The notes under the pieces were generated by a model. That model saw nothing but the letters and a program-made list of their open reading frames with translations, was not told the DNA's origin and ran no database searches. A stretch of 64,000 bases of DNA from Thalassotalea ponticola (GTDB lineage: Bacteria > Pseudomonadota > Gammaproteobacteria > Enterobacterales > Alteromonadaceae), in NCBI RefSeq assembly GCF_041379045.1, contig NZ_CP166871.1:310001-374000 (forward strand), read 5' to 3'. Positions 23,996 through 32,496 of the stretch are shown here, piece by piece. The position numbers and the translations under genes are program-made. Every line of letters begins with the position of its first letter. The stretch's first letter is position 1.

Positions 23996-24339
23996 CTTCA
24001 TGTTTATTGAAGAATTGCCAAACCTATCTAATAATTTCCCTAATACGCACCTATATATTACTGCTCGTCCATAACTAAAAAGCTATTTAATATCAAAGGT
24101 TTGCATCGAATAGTGCGGGAGTTTATTTTAAGTTGGATTTTTGGCAAGAAGTTTACGTTTTAGCTGGATTATTAAAAATCTCTATTTGGATTTCTCGCCT
24201 GCAGCCCGCATTCTTACGCTGAAATAATTTACTTTTAAACTGGATTGCACATGTGTGGGTTCCAGTTTAAAAATAAATTATTCCAAGGCAATTAAATTGG
24301 GTGAAAGTTCCTAAAGACGTATCCACGCTTATTTGACCG
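23996..24339. other. Gene-free repeat-rich stretch; candidate far transposon end
   Basis: Contains recurring words of the form TTTTA-x-x-TGGATT: TTTTAAGTTGGATT (near 24127), TTTTAGCTGGATT (near 24157), CTATTTGGATT (near 24182) and TTTTAAACTGGATT (near 24233), plus an inverted one in the palindrome. Repeats in series are what TnsB-binding ends look like, but I do not see the same words next to tnsA, so the assignment is weak. Confidence 0.35.
24223..24282. repeat. Long inverted repeat, 22-bp arms
   Basis: Arms 24223-24244 and 24261-24282 are complementary with one mismatch (core TTTTAAACTGGA / TCCAGTTTAAAA) around a 16-base loop. Too long for a typical terminator and lacking a T-run. Confidence 0.8.
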
Positions 24340-24597
24340 TTACAATTCATAACCGCCGCCTAATTCGATTACCCCTCCAAACTCTTCTTCACTATGAGTA
24401 TGGATTTCTACAGTTTCAAAGACGACACCACCTTTCGCTTGAAAAAATAGATCTCCTTTGGTTTTGTATGCACCTAAAATTGAAAACATATCGATATGTG
24501 CGGTGAAATGTCTGGTAGAGGTTTCACTGAACGTTAAGTCTATTCGTTAAGAGAATCAGGTGCGGTTTACCGATTGGTAAATATGTCCAAAAACCAT
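24340..24597 (-). pseudogene. Small gene disrupted by two in-frame stops
   Basis: An ATG at 24597 with an AAGGAG site reads MVFGHIYQSVNRT and then hits TGA and, two codons on, TAA. The same frame continues open for 69 codons (RIDLTFSETSTRHFTAHIDM and onward) to a stop at 24340. A continuous frame with good initiation and only two adjacent stops suggests a recently broken gene. The tail contains VEIHTHSEEEFGGVIELGGG. Family unknown. It is third in line after the two minus-strand genes upstream. Confidence 0.55.
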
Positions 24598-24616
24598 AGA
24601 TGCTCCTTGTTTTGCT

Positions 24617-24916
24617 CTACTTTTCTTTAGCTTTAAAAAGGTGCTTAAGATCGGCGTTGAACGCCCAGCATCCTAACAGAGCTGATGGTGTGGCAAAGGT
24701 GGCGTAGAGTACGGCGGTCATTGGTGCGCTAGTTGGTGGTCCGAAAATGGTTATGTAATTCACCTGGATTAGATAGACCAACGCAAACGGCCATGTAAGC
24801 AAAAATGCGTATATGGCTTTGATTGCATACGTGTTGCATGAGCGTTTGAGTCCAACGCTCAGTGCTAGTCCAATCACAATTGATGGTAAGAGATATAGCA
24901 AGAATTTGAATTCCAT
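24617..24916 (-). CDS. Small membrane protein of unknown function
   Basis: A 99-residue protein with three likely membrane helices (about residues 4-22, 33-54 and 65-86) and a charged C-terminus (DLKHLFKAKEK). No family recognised. It lies 29 bases downstream of the phospholipase-like gene on the same strand, so the two are probably cotranscribed, and just upstream of a disrupted gene. Confidence 0.6.
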   Translation of the reverse strand: MEFKFLLYLLPSIVIGLALSVGLKRSCNTYAIKAIYAFLLTWPFALVYLIQVNYITIFGPPTSAPMTAVLYATFATPSALLGCWAFNADLKHLFKAKEK

Positions 24917-24945
24917 GTAGGTTTATTGTCTCGGGTTTAAATGTT

Positions 24946-25566
24946 CTAGGGGGTTATAGATACTATAGAGCAATTACGTCTTAAGTAATAATAGCTACCA
25001 GTTCCGTCGGGAAATTGCCATAGTTCACATGAAAACGTGTATGTTCGATTGTTTATTCCTGATGTTACTCTGTTCTCGTAACCGGTAGGTCTTCCAAGTG
25101 AGAGATTTTGGCTATTCGGTTGGCATTCGCTCGCGTTAGGGTTGGATGTTGCGTTACAGTACGCAATTGTCGCTTCGTATGTGCTGTTGACCGCTTCAAA
25201 GTAGATGTCTGATGTAACTTCAAGCAAACCCGCCACAAATAGTTCTTCGAAGCTAGTTATTGTCCCTAGCAAGGCCTCATTGATGGTTTTCATGTCTAAT
25301 GAAAAGGCTGCATCGCAGGTGGCCTTGGGGGTGCTGCTCGCGTAACAGATGTCGTGGTTATTGCACGCGGATGTGTATATGAAGTCTGGAACGTCGAATT
25401 GCGATGTCCCGCAGTCATTCGCAATTCCTGAGCTAGCGGCTTGGGTTCCTGCTCCAGTGTTAATGTTTCCTCCAACTTTAAATGTTAAGCTATCAAATTG
25501 GTTTTTATAATATTGGTACGTGTCCATGGCGTCCCAAACTTCTTGGGGTACGGGGCGTGGTGGCAT
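24946..25566 (-). CDS. Phospholipase A2-like protein
   Basis: About 206 residues from the ATG at 25566; the frame is open 12 codons further to a TTG at 25602. The central motif SACNNHDICYAS is the C-x-x-HD-x-CY signature of phospholipase A2, where His-Asp is catalytic. It is preceded by NDCGTSQFDVPDF and followed by CDAAF, matching the disulphide pattern of bacterial and fungal PLA2. It would hydrolyse the sn-2 acyl bond of phospholipids. No signal peptide is obvious with either start, so localisation is unclear. Usual bacterial PLA2 proteins are shorter, and the C-terminal 80 residues are extra. Confidence 0.72.
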   Translation of the reverse strand: MPPRPVPQEVWDAMDTYQYYKNQFDSLTFKVGGNINTGAGTQAASSGIANDCGTSQFDVPDFIYTSACNNHDICYASSTPKATCDAAFSLDMKTINEALLGTITSFEELFVAGLLEVTSDIYFEAVNSTYEATIAYCNATSNPNASECQPNSQNLSLGRPTGYENRVTSGINNRTYTFSCELWQFPDGTGSYYYLRRNCSIVSITP

Positions 25567-25677
25567 AGTTATTTTGGCCACCAAACTAGAGAAATTTCTC
25601 AAGTTTATTAAATTAACACTGAATTGGTCTAATATTTAATTCATTGAGTTTCGTTAGTGATAAATGGCAGGTGTACA

Positions 25678-25950
25678 GTGGATCTTGAAGAAAAAGATAA
25701 AGGTGTTATTGCCGTAATATTAAAGCGTTTTGAAACCGAACGCTTACCCAAAGTGAAAAAGCTGCAAGCGAAAGTCGACGCTGGTGGTGTGTTAGATGAG
25801 TACGATATAGACTTTCTAGAGCAAGTATTTGACGATGCGCATCAAGTGATGGATGTGGTTAAGCGTCACCCTGAATACAGTAAATTAGCCAAAGGTATCT
25901 TACAAATGTACAACGAGATCATGGCTAAGTCGCAGGCGAACAGCAATTAA
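25678..25950 (+). CDS. Conserved small protein, function unknown
   Basis: About 90 residues from the GTG at 25678 (VDLEEKDKGVIAVILKRFE). The highly charged helical sequence with LDEYDIDFLEQVFDDAHQV matches a family of small proteins I have seen in Alteromonadales and Vibrio genomes without known function. An ATG seven codons upstream is possible. Stands alone between divergent and unrelated genes. Confidence 0.65.
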   Translation: MDLEEKDKGVIAVILKRFETERLPKVKKLQAKVDAGGVLDEYDIDFLEQVFDDAHQVMDVVKRHPEYSKLAKGILQMYNEIMAKSQANSN

Positions 25951-26302
25951 CACCAATAACTTTTAATCACCAATAGTAAGCATGACCTTTTGCTCTTGGC
26001 CGGCTGGTCTTAAAAACGTCGGTTAGGGATGGATTGTACGAGGCTTGTTTTTAATATTATGTGTTAATTTACATCGAAAATTGAGCCACAATCCAACCAA
26101 CATGTATTCCAATATGCGCCAAATAGTTTCCTCAAGTTTCTGTATTAAATAAAAAATTATTGGTTTAGGCGAAACGCTGTTCACTACAAATAGTGGTTCA
26201 GTGTGAAACGCAAATAAACACTAAAGCTAATATCACATCTTGACCTGTCTATTACTTTATAGTTTACATTTGATCTCACATTTTAAATGTACGGAGTTTT
26301 AT
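25951..26302. other. Gene-free stretch before the MerR-methyltransferase gene
   Basis: About 350 bases with no supportable gene. A short near-palindrome CACTACAAATAGTGG lies near 26182. The promoter of the next gene should be within the last 80 bases. Confidence 0.4.
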
Positions 26303-27472
26303 GTGTATCGTATTTCTGAATTAGCTTCATTAGTTGGTTTGTCTAGAACGGCTTTGCTTTATTACGAAAAGCTAAATTTGATCAAGGGAAAACGATTAGA
26401 AAACGGATATCGGGTATATAGCGATAGAGATGTTCAGCAAATTCGCTTGATTCAGCAGTTGCAAAGCGGTGGGCTGACTCTAGCTGAATGCAAATCATGT
26501 CTTGAGAGTAAGCTAGACAAGTCAGTACTTAGATTGCGTTATGACGAGCTTGACAATGAAATTAAGCGAAAGCAAAAGTCATTGGCTTTGTTAGCTTGTC
26601 TGCTAGGCGATAAAACGAGTAAGCCTTGGCATGAAACACTTGCCGAAATAGCACCTGATGCACATATAGACTGGTTAAAAGTTCAGGGGTTTGACGAAAA
26701 GCAAGCCCTTCGAGTTAAGTGGTTATCAAAAGATATGAACGAACATGACAAATACATGCAAGACTTTATGAGTGTTTTCGAAACACTTGAGTTTTGGGGC
26801 CCCAACAGCGAAGACGACACGACTAAAGCGTTTAATTGGCTCAACCTAAATCCTATGCGAATTTTAGAAGTAGGTTGTGGTAAAGGTAACTCTACCATTG
26901 TTATTGCCAAACTATCGAATGCTGAAATCGTGGCAACAGATAATGAGAAATTAGCCCTAGAGCAGTTGGAAGACAAAATAAAATCACATGGCTTAGATAA
27001 TAGAATCACAACTGAGTGCGTTAGTATGACTGAGCTAAATTTTGCTAAGGGAGCATTTGATGTTATTTGGGCGGAGGCGTCAGCATATGTAATGGGCGTA
27101 GAGAATGCACTGTCCAAATGGAAACCTTTGTTAAAAGATGGCGGATTACTCGTCTTCAGCGATTTAGCTTGGTTGACAGACAAGCCGAGCAAAGAGTCTA
27201 TCAACCACTGGAAAAGTGATTATCCAGACATCCAAACTATTGAAACTCGCAAGTTGCAAATTGCAAAGGCTGGTTATCAACTTGAGCACACATTCACTGT
27301 TTCAGAGCAAGCTTGGAAAAACTACTATGAGCCGCTTGAGGAGCGATTGCATAAGGTTGCTGCGATGATGAAAAACTCTCAAGCAATCGCAGATATTCAA
27401 AACGAGGTGAACCTTTATAAGTCGCATCTAGGTGAGTTTGGCTATCAGTTTTTTATTGCTAAAAAGCTTTAA
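26303..27472 (+). CDS. MerR-type regulator fused to a SAM-dependent methyltransferase
   Basis: About 389 residues from the GTG at 26303, which has ACGGAG upstream. Residues 1-70 are a MerR winged helix (YRISELASLVGLSRTALLYY, then NGYRVYSDRDVQQIRLIQQL), followed by a short coiled helix. From about residue 180 there is a class I methyltransferase with ILEVGCGKGNST as motif I and IVATDNEKLAL next. MerR proteins bind inducers at the C-terminus; here that place is taken by an enzyme. It may methylate a toxic compound and sense it, which is inference. Confidence 0.82.
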   Translation: MYRISELASLVGLSRTALLYYEKLNLIKGKRLENGYRVYSDRDVQQIRLIQQLQSGGLTLAECKSCLESKLDKSVLRLRYDELDNEIKRKQKSLALLACLLGDKTSKPWHETLAEIAPDAHIDWLKVQGFDEKQALRVKWLSKDMNEHDKYMQDFMSVFETLEFWGPNSEDDTTKAFNWLNLNPMRILEVGCGKGNSTIVIAKLSNAEIVATDNEKLALEQLEDKIKSHGLDNRITTECVSMTELNFAKGAFDVIWAEASAYVMGVENALSKWKPLLKDGGLLVFSDLAWLTDKPSKESINHWKSDYPDIQTIETRKLQIAKAGYQLEHTFTVSEQAWKNYYEPLEERLHKVAAMMKNSQAIADIQNEVNLYKSHLGEFGYQFFIAKKL

Positions 27473-27487
27473 TTCAAGTCATGCTAT

Positions 27488-27512
27488 GGTTGCTTACTTG
27501 TTGTAAGCAACC
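27488..27512. terminator. Hairpin after the MerR-methyltransferase gene
   Basis: GGTTGCTTAC and GTAAGCAACC with a 5-base loop, 16 bases past the stop. No T-run follows, so its role as a terminator is tentative. Confidence 0.5.
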
Positions 27513-27848
27513 CAACCAAAGTATTGTATGTGTACCAACAGCGAATTGATGTTGATACAGAACAAATCGCCATTGCTTTTGCAATAGAGCAAACTTCATT
27601 GTCGGCTTTTCTATGTTATTGGTATTTTTTTGCTGAGCGCTATGCCGGTGTTGGTCGCATTACATGAGCTAGTACTATGTTTTTTTATGGTTTGTGGTAA
27701 ATCACAAAAGTAAAAAATATTTTAATATCTTTCAATTGTTTATGTACTTTGCAACTGCTCGTTGACAAAATACCAACTGTAGTTGCTAGTGTGCAACTGC
27801 GGTATTCTATACGCTCAAAGCTCAATAAAATTAAAAAGGAAGAATCTT
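27513..27848. promoter_or_regulatory. Upstream region of the Xre-type gene with operator-like repeats
   Basis: GCAACTGC occurs at 27751-27758 and 27793-27800, and CAACTGTAGTTG (27774-27785) is a palindrome between them; a TTGACA lies at 27762. The repeated CAACTG words fit binding by the adjacent HTH protein, suggesting autoregulation. No other gene is seen here. Confidence 0.45.
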
Positions 27849-28835
27849 GTGATATTGGCAGAAAAAATCATCAGGTTAAGAAAACAGTTGGGCTGGTCTC
27901 AAGAAGAACTTGCAGAAAAAATGAGTGTATCTCGTCAGTCTATTTCAAAGTGGGAAAGTGCTAACAGTATTCCTGATCTTAACAAAATCATTGCACTGGC
28001 AAAAATCTTTGATGTATCAACAGACTTTTTATTACTCGATGAAAACGAGGTGTTGCAAAACAATGGGACTGATACAGCACCAGATACCCCCCTTATCAGC
28101 CTAGAGCAGGCAAAAGTCTATGTCGAAAGCAAATTGGCGGTATCATCTTCGGTGACTAAGGGGGCTATTTTGTGCTTGTGTAGTGCAATCCCGTTACTGT
28201 TCTTGTTGGCGATGGCGCAAGGTCAGCGCCTCAATATCACCACAAGTACGGCGGCAGCCTTTGGCATTTTGGCTTTGTTGGTCATGGTCTCCATTGCCGT
28301 GAGTTATTTTATTAAAGCCAATGACTATAAAGCTCAAACAGCTATTATAGATGAGCAACAATTTGACTTGGCCTATGGAGTTCACAGTGTGTTCAGCGAA
28401 AAGCTAAATGCATTCAAATCAATTTACCACAAAAAACTTTCTATTGGTGTTGGCCTATTTATTATCAGCCCAATGGCTTTAATATTCGCAGCTGTTTTTA
28501 GTCAAGATAACGATATTCTCATTTTAATGCTTATCGTATTAAAACTGTTTATAGCAGCCGGCTTAACACTGGTGATACCTGTGTCTACGCGATTGACAGC
28601 GTATCAAAATATTTTGGCAGATATAAAGCTAAAACATGAAAAATCGGAGCGTAATAAGAGAATAGAAAGCTTTGCATCATTTTATTGGCCTTTACTCACT
28701 GCTATTTATCTCGGTTGGAGTTTGTGGACAATGGATTGGGGGATCACTTGGATTTTATGGCCTGTTGGATCTGTCCTTTACATTGCACTTGTTGGCTTAA
28801 TGGATTTACTAATCAAAGATTCGACGAGCTATTAG
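27849..28835 (+). CDS. Xre-family HTH regulator with membrane domain
   Basis: About 328 residues from the GTG at 27849, which has AAAAGGAAG upstream. The N-terminal Cro/CI HTH is AEKIIRLRKQLGWSQEELAE to about residue 65, typical of regulators with SVSRQSISKWES. A linker follows and then a C-terminal half with about five membrane helices. Membrane-bound Xre proteins of this layout usually sense envelope conditions or partner membrane proteins; the signal here is unknown. Ends 32 bases from a convergent pseudouridine synthase gene. Confidence 0.75.
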   Translation: MILAEKIIRLRKQLGWSQEELAEKMSVSRQSISKWESANSIPDLNKIIALAKIFDVSTDFLLLDENEVLQNNGTDTAPDTPLISLEQAKVYVESKLAVSSSVTKGAILCLCSAIPLLFLLAMAQGQRLNITTSTAAAFGILALLVMVSIAVSYFIKANDYKAQTAIIDEQQFDLAYGVHSVFSEKLNAFKSIYHKKLSIGVGLFIISPMALIFAAVFSQDNDILILMLIVLKLFIAAGLTLVIPVSTRLTAYQNILADIKLKHEKSERNKRIESFASFYWPLLTAIYLGWSLWTMDWGITWILWPVGSVLYIALVGLMDLLIKDSTSY

Positions 28836-28867
28836 GCTATCAAGCAAAACAAGCGCATTTAGTTCGG

Positions 28868-30562
28868 CTAAAAATCAGGTTCAGCGCTAAAACTCAGTAC
28901 TTGATGGCTGATCGGGTGCTTAATTTGCAAGTACTGGGCGTGTAAATGCAATCTATCGGCGGCATTTCCGTAGTGTTCATCGCCAATAATCGGCATGTTC
29001 AAGCCGAGCCTATGAGCACAGTGCACCCTTAATTGGTGAGTGCGACCGGTTTTGGGAAACAGCGACAATCGAGTTCGATTGGCTGTGCGCTCCATTACTT
29101 TGTATAGGGTATGAGCTGGTTTCCCGGTGTCAAAGCAGACCATTTGTCTCGGTCTGTCGTTAATGTCTAAGGTCAGCGGTAAGGTGATCTCCCCCTCATC
29201 GTTGGTAACGATGCCATCCACGTCGGCAATATAGTTTTTAGTGACCGTGCGGGCGATAAACTGACGTTGCAATCCCTTGTTGGCTTTTGCATTTAATGCG
29301 AGCACCATTAACCCCGACGTCGACATATCTAGGCGATGCACAATAAGTGGCCCTGTGGCGTTAGGGAAGCGCTGCTTAATACGGCTATATACGCTGTCCT
29401 CTATGGTTTTTCCCGGAACACTTAACAATCCGGATGGTTTGTTTACCACCACGATATCTTGGTCTTGGTAAATAATATCAAGCGCTTTATCTTTGCCAGG
29501 GTTTTCCAATAGCGGGTTATCATCTAAGGCCATACCGTCTAACATATGACCTAAAATGGGTTGGCACTTGCTGTAACACGAAGGGTAAAAATGTCGGTGT
29601 CGACGTACTTCAGACTTTGGCGACTCGCCCCACCAAAACTCAGCCATCACGACCGGTTTTAACTTATGGTTAAAGGCATACTGCAATAATTTGGGCGCGG
29701 CGCAGTCACCCGCTCCGGCAGGTGGTACTTTAAAGGGCGTTTCTTTAAAGATATCATTTAAATCTTTGCGCTGACCGACAATGTTTAAAAATTGGTATTG
29801 GGCAAATAACTTGCGCTGTAATTTAGCCGATAATTTACGACGCGTTTTGGCCAGCTGTTTGAGCTGGTTTTCGAGTTCGTCATAATTTTCTTGTGCCTGA
29901 CTAATTCGTTGTTGCCAATAGATTTTTAAATCTCGAAGCTTTAGTTTGTCAATAACACTCTGCTGACTCAGTTGTACACAAAGTTGCTGATATTGTTGTT
30001 CATTTAATTGTTGTTTCGCTTGCTTGCGTTGTAATTTGCGCTGTTGTTTGCGCTCGCTTGCCTGCTGTTTAAACTCGTTAAGGGCGTTGTCAAAGCCGTG
30101 TTGTTGTTTTGTTAGCAACTCGGCAAGTTGCTGGCGCAGCGGGTTGTTGCTAAGGGTTTTGTAATCACTGCTTACGTTGTTGATTATTGCCAGGTCGTCT
30201 TTAAAGAAGCTGTCTTTGCTGAGCATGTCAAACACCGGTGGCACAAAGCCCCGGATTTGAGTTTGTTCTGCCAGTTTGCCAGAAAATGCCGCCAAAAAGC
30301 CCAAGCGATTATCTGGGGTTTGCACCACCAAAACGCCAAACATTTTACCGCTAGCCTGGTCTTTATCATCACTATCGCTTAAGCCAAAGTTGTGTTGCCA
30401 GTGTGTTGGTTGCTGTAATTCATGTTGCAATTGTTCGGCCGCCAATAGGGCGAGTGGGTGCGGTTGATAATAAAATGGGAAGGTAAACCGCGTTGGCAGA
30501 TCATAGGTTGATACATCGCCAGTGAATGGTCTAAAACAATCGGCAGACTCTAACATGAACAA
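28868..30562 (-). CDS. RluA-family pseudouridine synthase, long form
   Basis: A 564-residue protein. The C-terminal 220 residues are a RluA-type catalytic domain with the HRLDMSTSGLMVLA signature holding the catalytic Asp, and with DIVVVNKPSGLLSVPG before it and GRTHQLRVHCAHRLG after. Such enzymes isomerise uridine in rRNA or tRNA. The N-terminal 340 residues are an extension with a long Gln-, Lys- and Arg-rich coiled coil (about residues 150-265). This layout is common in Vibrio and Shewanella relatives and is more than twice the length of E. coli RluA. Target RNA is not defined. Confidence 0.85.
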   Translation of the reverse strand: MFMLESADCFRPFTGDVSTYDLPTRFTFPFYYQPHPLALLAAEQLQHELQQPTHWQHNFGLSDSDDKDQASGKMFGVLVVQTPDNRLGFLAAFSGKLAEQTQIRGFVPPVFDMLSKDSFFKDDLAIINNVSSDYKTLSNNPLRQQLAELLTKQQHGFDNALNEFKQQASERKQQRKLQRKQAKQQLNEQQYQQLCVQLSQQSVIDKLKLRDLKIYWQQRISQAQENYDELENQLKQLAKTRRKLSAKLQRKLFAQYQFLNIVGQRKDLNDIFKETPFKVPPAGAGDCAAPKLLQYAFNHKLKPVVMAEFWWGESPKSEVRRHRHFYPSCYSKCQPILGHMLDGMALDDNPLLENPGKDKALDIIYQDQDIVVVNKPSGLLSVPGKTIEDSVYSRIKQRFPNATGPLIVHRLDMSTSGLMVLALNAKANKGLQRQFIARTVTKNYIADVDGIVTNDEGEITLPLTLDINDRPRQMVCFDTGKPAHTLYKVMERTANRTRLSLFPKTGRTHQLRVHCAHRLGLNMPIIGDEHYGNAADRLHLHAQYLQIKHPISHQVLSFSAEPDF

Positions 30563-30722
30563 ATTGCACTTAAATGATGGGTGAAAGTATTAACTCAATG
30601 CCCCGTATTGTATCACTACTGAAGTGATTTACTAATTACTAACCAACATTTACTACCGCCGCTAAAATAACGACAAATTAACCCCCCTATGCCCTGTTAA
30701 CGCAAATAGACGTGGCTGATGG

Positions 30723-31097
30723 TTACGACACGTGTTGATCAATTAAAATGACGTTACCATCGGGGTCGGTAATGGCAAAGCTCGCTGGCCCTTGGGCGCT
30801 AGTTATATCATTTTTACTAATTTCAATGCCGTTGGCTTGCATTTGCTCACAGAGCTGACGGATGTCGGTAAAGGGGTGCTGCGGTTGAGCATTTTGATCC
30901 CAACCGGGGTTAAAGGTGAGTATGTTGTTTTCAAACATTCCGGCAAATAAGCCAATATTGGTTTCACCGTTTTTCATAATTAAAAAATTATGCGACTCGT
31001 CGCCAGCGTAAACCGAAAAGCCAAGTTTTTGATAAAAGCGTTTTGACTTTTGTAAGTCACTAACCGCCAAACTAATTGAAAAGCACCCGAGCTGCAT
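30723..31097 (-). CDS. VOC (glyoxalase-like) superfamily protein
   Basis: A 124-residue protein with the glyoxalase/bleomycin-resistance fold. The first beta-alpha-beta is FSISLAVSDLQKSKRFYQKL and the second half ends PASFAITDPDGNVILIDQ, the standard closing motif. Family members are metal-dependent enzymes or binders of small molecules, so a specific role is not assigned. Monocistronic, on the strand opposite to the steroid cluster that begins 285 bases away. Confidence 0.8.
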   Translation of the reverse strand: MQLGCFSISLAVSDLQKSKRFYQKLGFSVYAGDESHNFLIMKNGETNIGLFAGMFENNILTFNPGWDQNAQPQHPFTDIRQLCEQMQANGIEISKNDITSAQGPASFAITDPDGNVILIDQHVS

Positions 31098-31382
31098 TTA
31101 ATCCTCCATTTTTCTGCGTTTTAACCTCGCACTAGGCGATTGTTTGATTGCTGTTAAGCAAGTATAGACGATGCAAAAATATTATTCCCCACCAGCGCTT
31201 GCTAACGCGTTGGACTATGCAATGGCATGGCCTTATACAGTGCGCGCGGGCATTGTCTTTAGAGCTTTTACTCTTGATTTTGAAGTGTTTTATATCGTCC
31301 TTATGGACGTATTCTAAAGTGTTTGATGACACTACATTGATGGGGCAATGTACATTAGGACAAGTTTTGGATACGGCATAAG

Positions 31383-32492
31383 ATGACGGTAAGTGACAAG
31401 CAAACACGACGGCAGCGAAAGCAAAGAGAACGCTCTGAGCTGAAGTTTGTGTATCCGCTAACCGACCGCGAAGGTGTGCCAAACATGTTGGTGCCGGGCG
31501 TGTATATGTTGCGTCTACCTCTGCATATGGGCATATCACATGTGAATGTGTACTTGCTAGAAGACCGCGACGGTTGGTATATCGTTGATACCGGTCTGCC
31601 CAATCAGCAAACCAAACAATATTGGCAACAATTAGCCACAGATTTTTTTGTCGACAAACCGGTCAAAGCTATTCTTTGCACCCATTTTCATTACGACCAC
31701 GCGGGACTTGCGCCATTTTTAAGTGAGTTGTTTTCTGCACCCGTGTCGATGACTTACGGTGAATACTACACCTTGCGCTCATTGGCGGTTGAAGACAGAC
31801 AACAGCGCGTGGCAAGTCAGGTGGCATTTTTACAACAGCAAGGCTTGCCCACAAACGACGTAAACAAGATTGCCAGTGCGTGTCTTAACGATCCCTTTGT
31901 CGAGAATGTACCAAACAGTTTTGATCGCTTGTATCACGGGCAGGTGATTACCATTGGACAACGTCAATGGCAGGTGATGATAGGTCGAGGTCACTCACCG
32001 GAACACGCCTGTTTAGTCAGTCTAAGCGATAGCGAAAATCTACTGCTCGCTGGCGATCAATTATTACCAGATATCAGTTCAAATATTTTCGTTGCCGATA
32101 CCGAACCGAGAGCAAATAGCTTGGCTCTGTGGTTTGACTCCTTGGCATCGTTAGCAACGTTACCCAAGGACACCTTAGTACTGCCCTCACACGGTAACGC
32201 CTTTTTAAATTTGCATGCTCGTGTTGATCAGCTTCAACAGCATCACCAACGGATGTTGGCAATAATCATTGCTAATGCGCAAAACCACACGGAGTTTAAT
32301 GCGTATCAAGCAATGCAATGGTTATTTGGACCGCTTAAGCATGCTATCGATATCATGTTGGCACAAAGTGAGACCCTCGCTCACCTTAACTACCTGTTAG
32401 CCAATAATAAATTAAAACAAGTGTTAGCCAGCGGTTCAGCATCAGTTTTGCTGTATGCGACTGCCGACAACAACACAGATCAGGAGAGTTAG
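31383..32492 (+). CDS. MBL-fold metallo-hydrolase, first gene of the steroid-type cluster
   Basis: A 369-residue protein with the metallo-beta-lactamase metal motif THFHYDHAG near residue 103 and downstream ligands in GRGHSPEHACL (about 201) and SHGN. Family members hydrolyse thioesters, lactones or esters with two metal ions. It is co-directional with the acyl-CoA ligase that begins four bases after its stop, so it is probably cotranscribed. Within a steroid pathway it could cleave a CoA thioester or a lactone, but the substrate is not known. Confidence 0.8.
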   Translation: MTVSDKQTRRQRKQRERSELKFVYPLTDREGVPNMLVPGVYMLRLPLHMGISHVNVYLLEDRDGWYIVDTGLPNQQTKQYWQQLATDFFVDKPVKAILCTHFHYDHAGLAPFLSELFSAPVSMTYGEYYTLRSLAVEDRQQRVASQVAFLQQQGLPTNDVNKIASACLNDPFVENVPNSFDRLYHGQVITIGQRQWQVMIGRGHSPEHACLVSLSDSENLLLAGDQLLPDISSNIFVADTEPRANSLALWFDSLASLATLPKDTLVLPSHGNAFLNLHARVDQLQQHHQRMLAIIIANAQNHTEFNAYQAMQWLFGPLKHAIDIMLAQSETLAHLNYLLANNKLKQVLASGSASVLLYATADNNTDQES

Positions 32493-32496
32493 CATA

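Noticed and set aside
15461..24339. Type I-F3 or V-K CRISPR-associated transposon
   Set aside because: The tnsA-B-C-tniQ set raised the possibility, but no cas gene, repeat array or atypical spacer is present anywhere in the element, and TniQ is longer than the CRISPR-linked kind.
26683..27204. 173-residue minus-strand frame within the MerR-methyltransferase gene
   Set aside because: Antisense shadow of a gene with clear domains on the plus strand.
31132..31539. Minus-strand frame upstream of the MBL gene
   Set aside because: No family pattern, overlaps the start of the well-supported MBL gene and lacks initiation signals.
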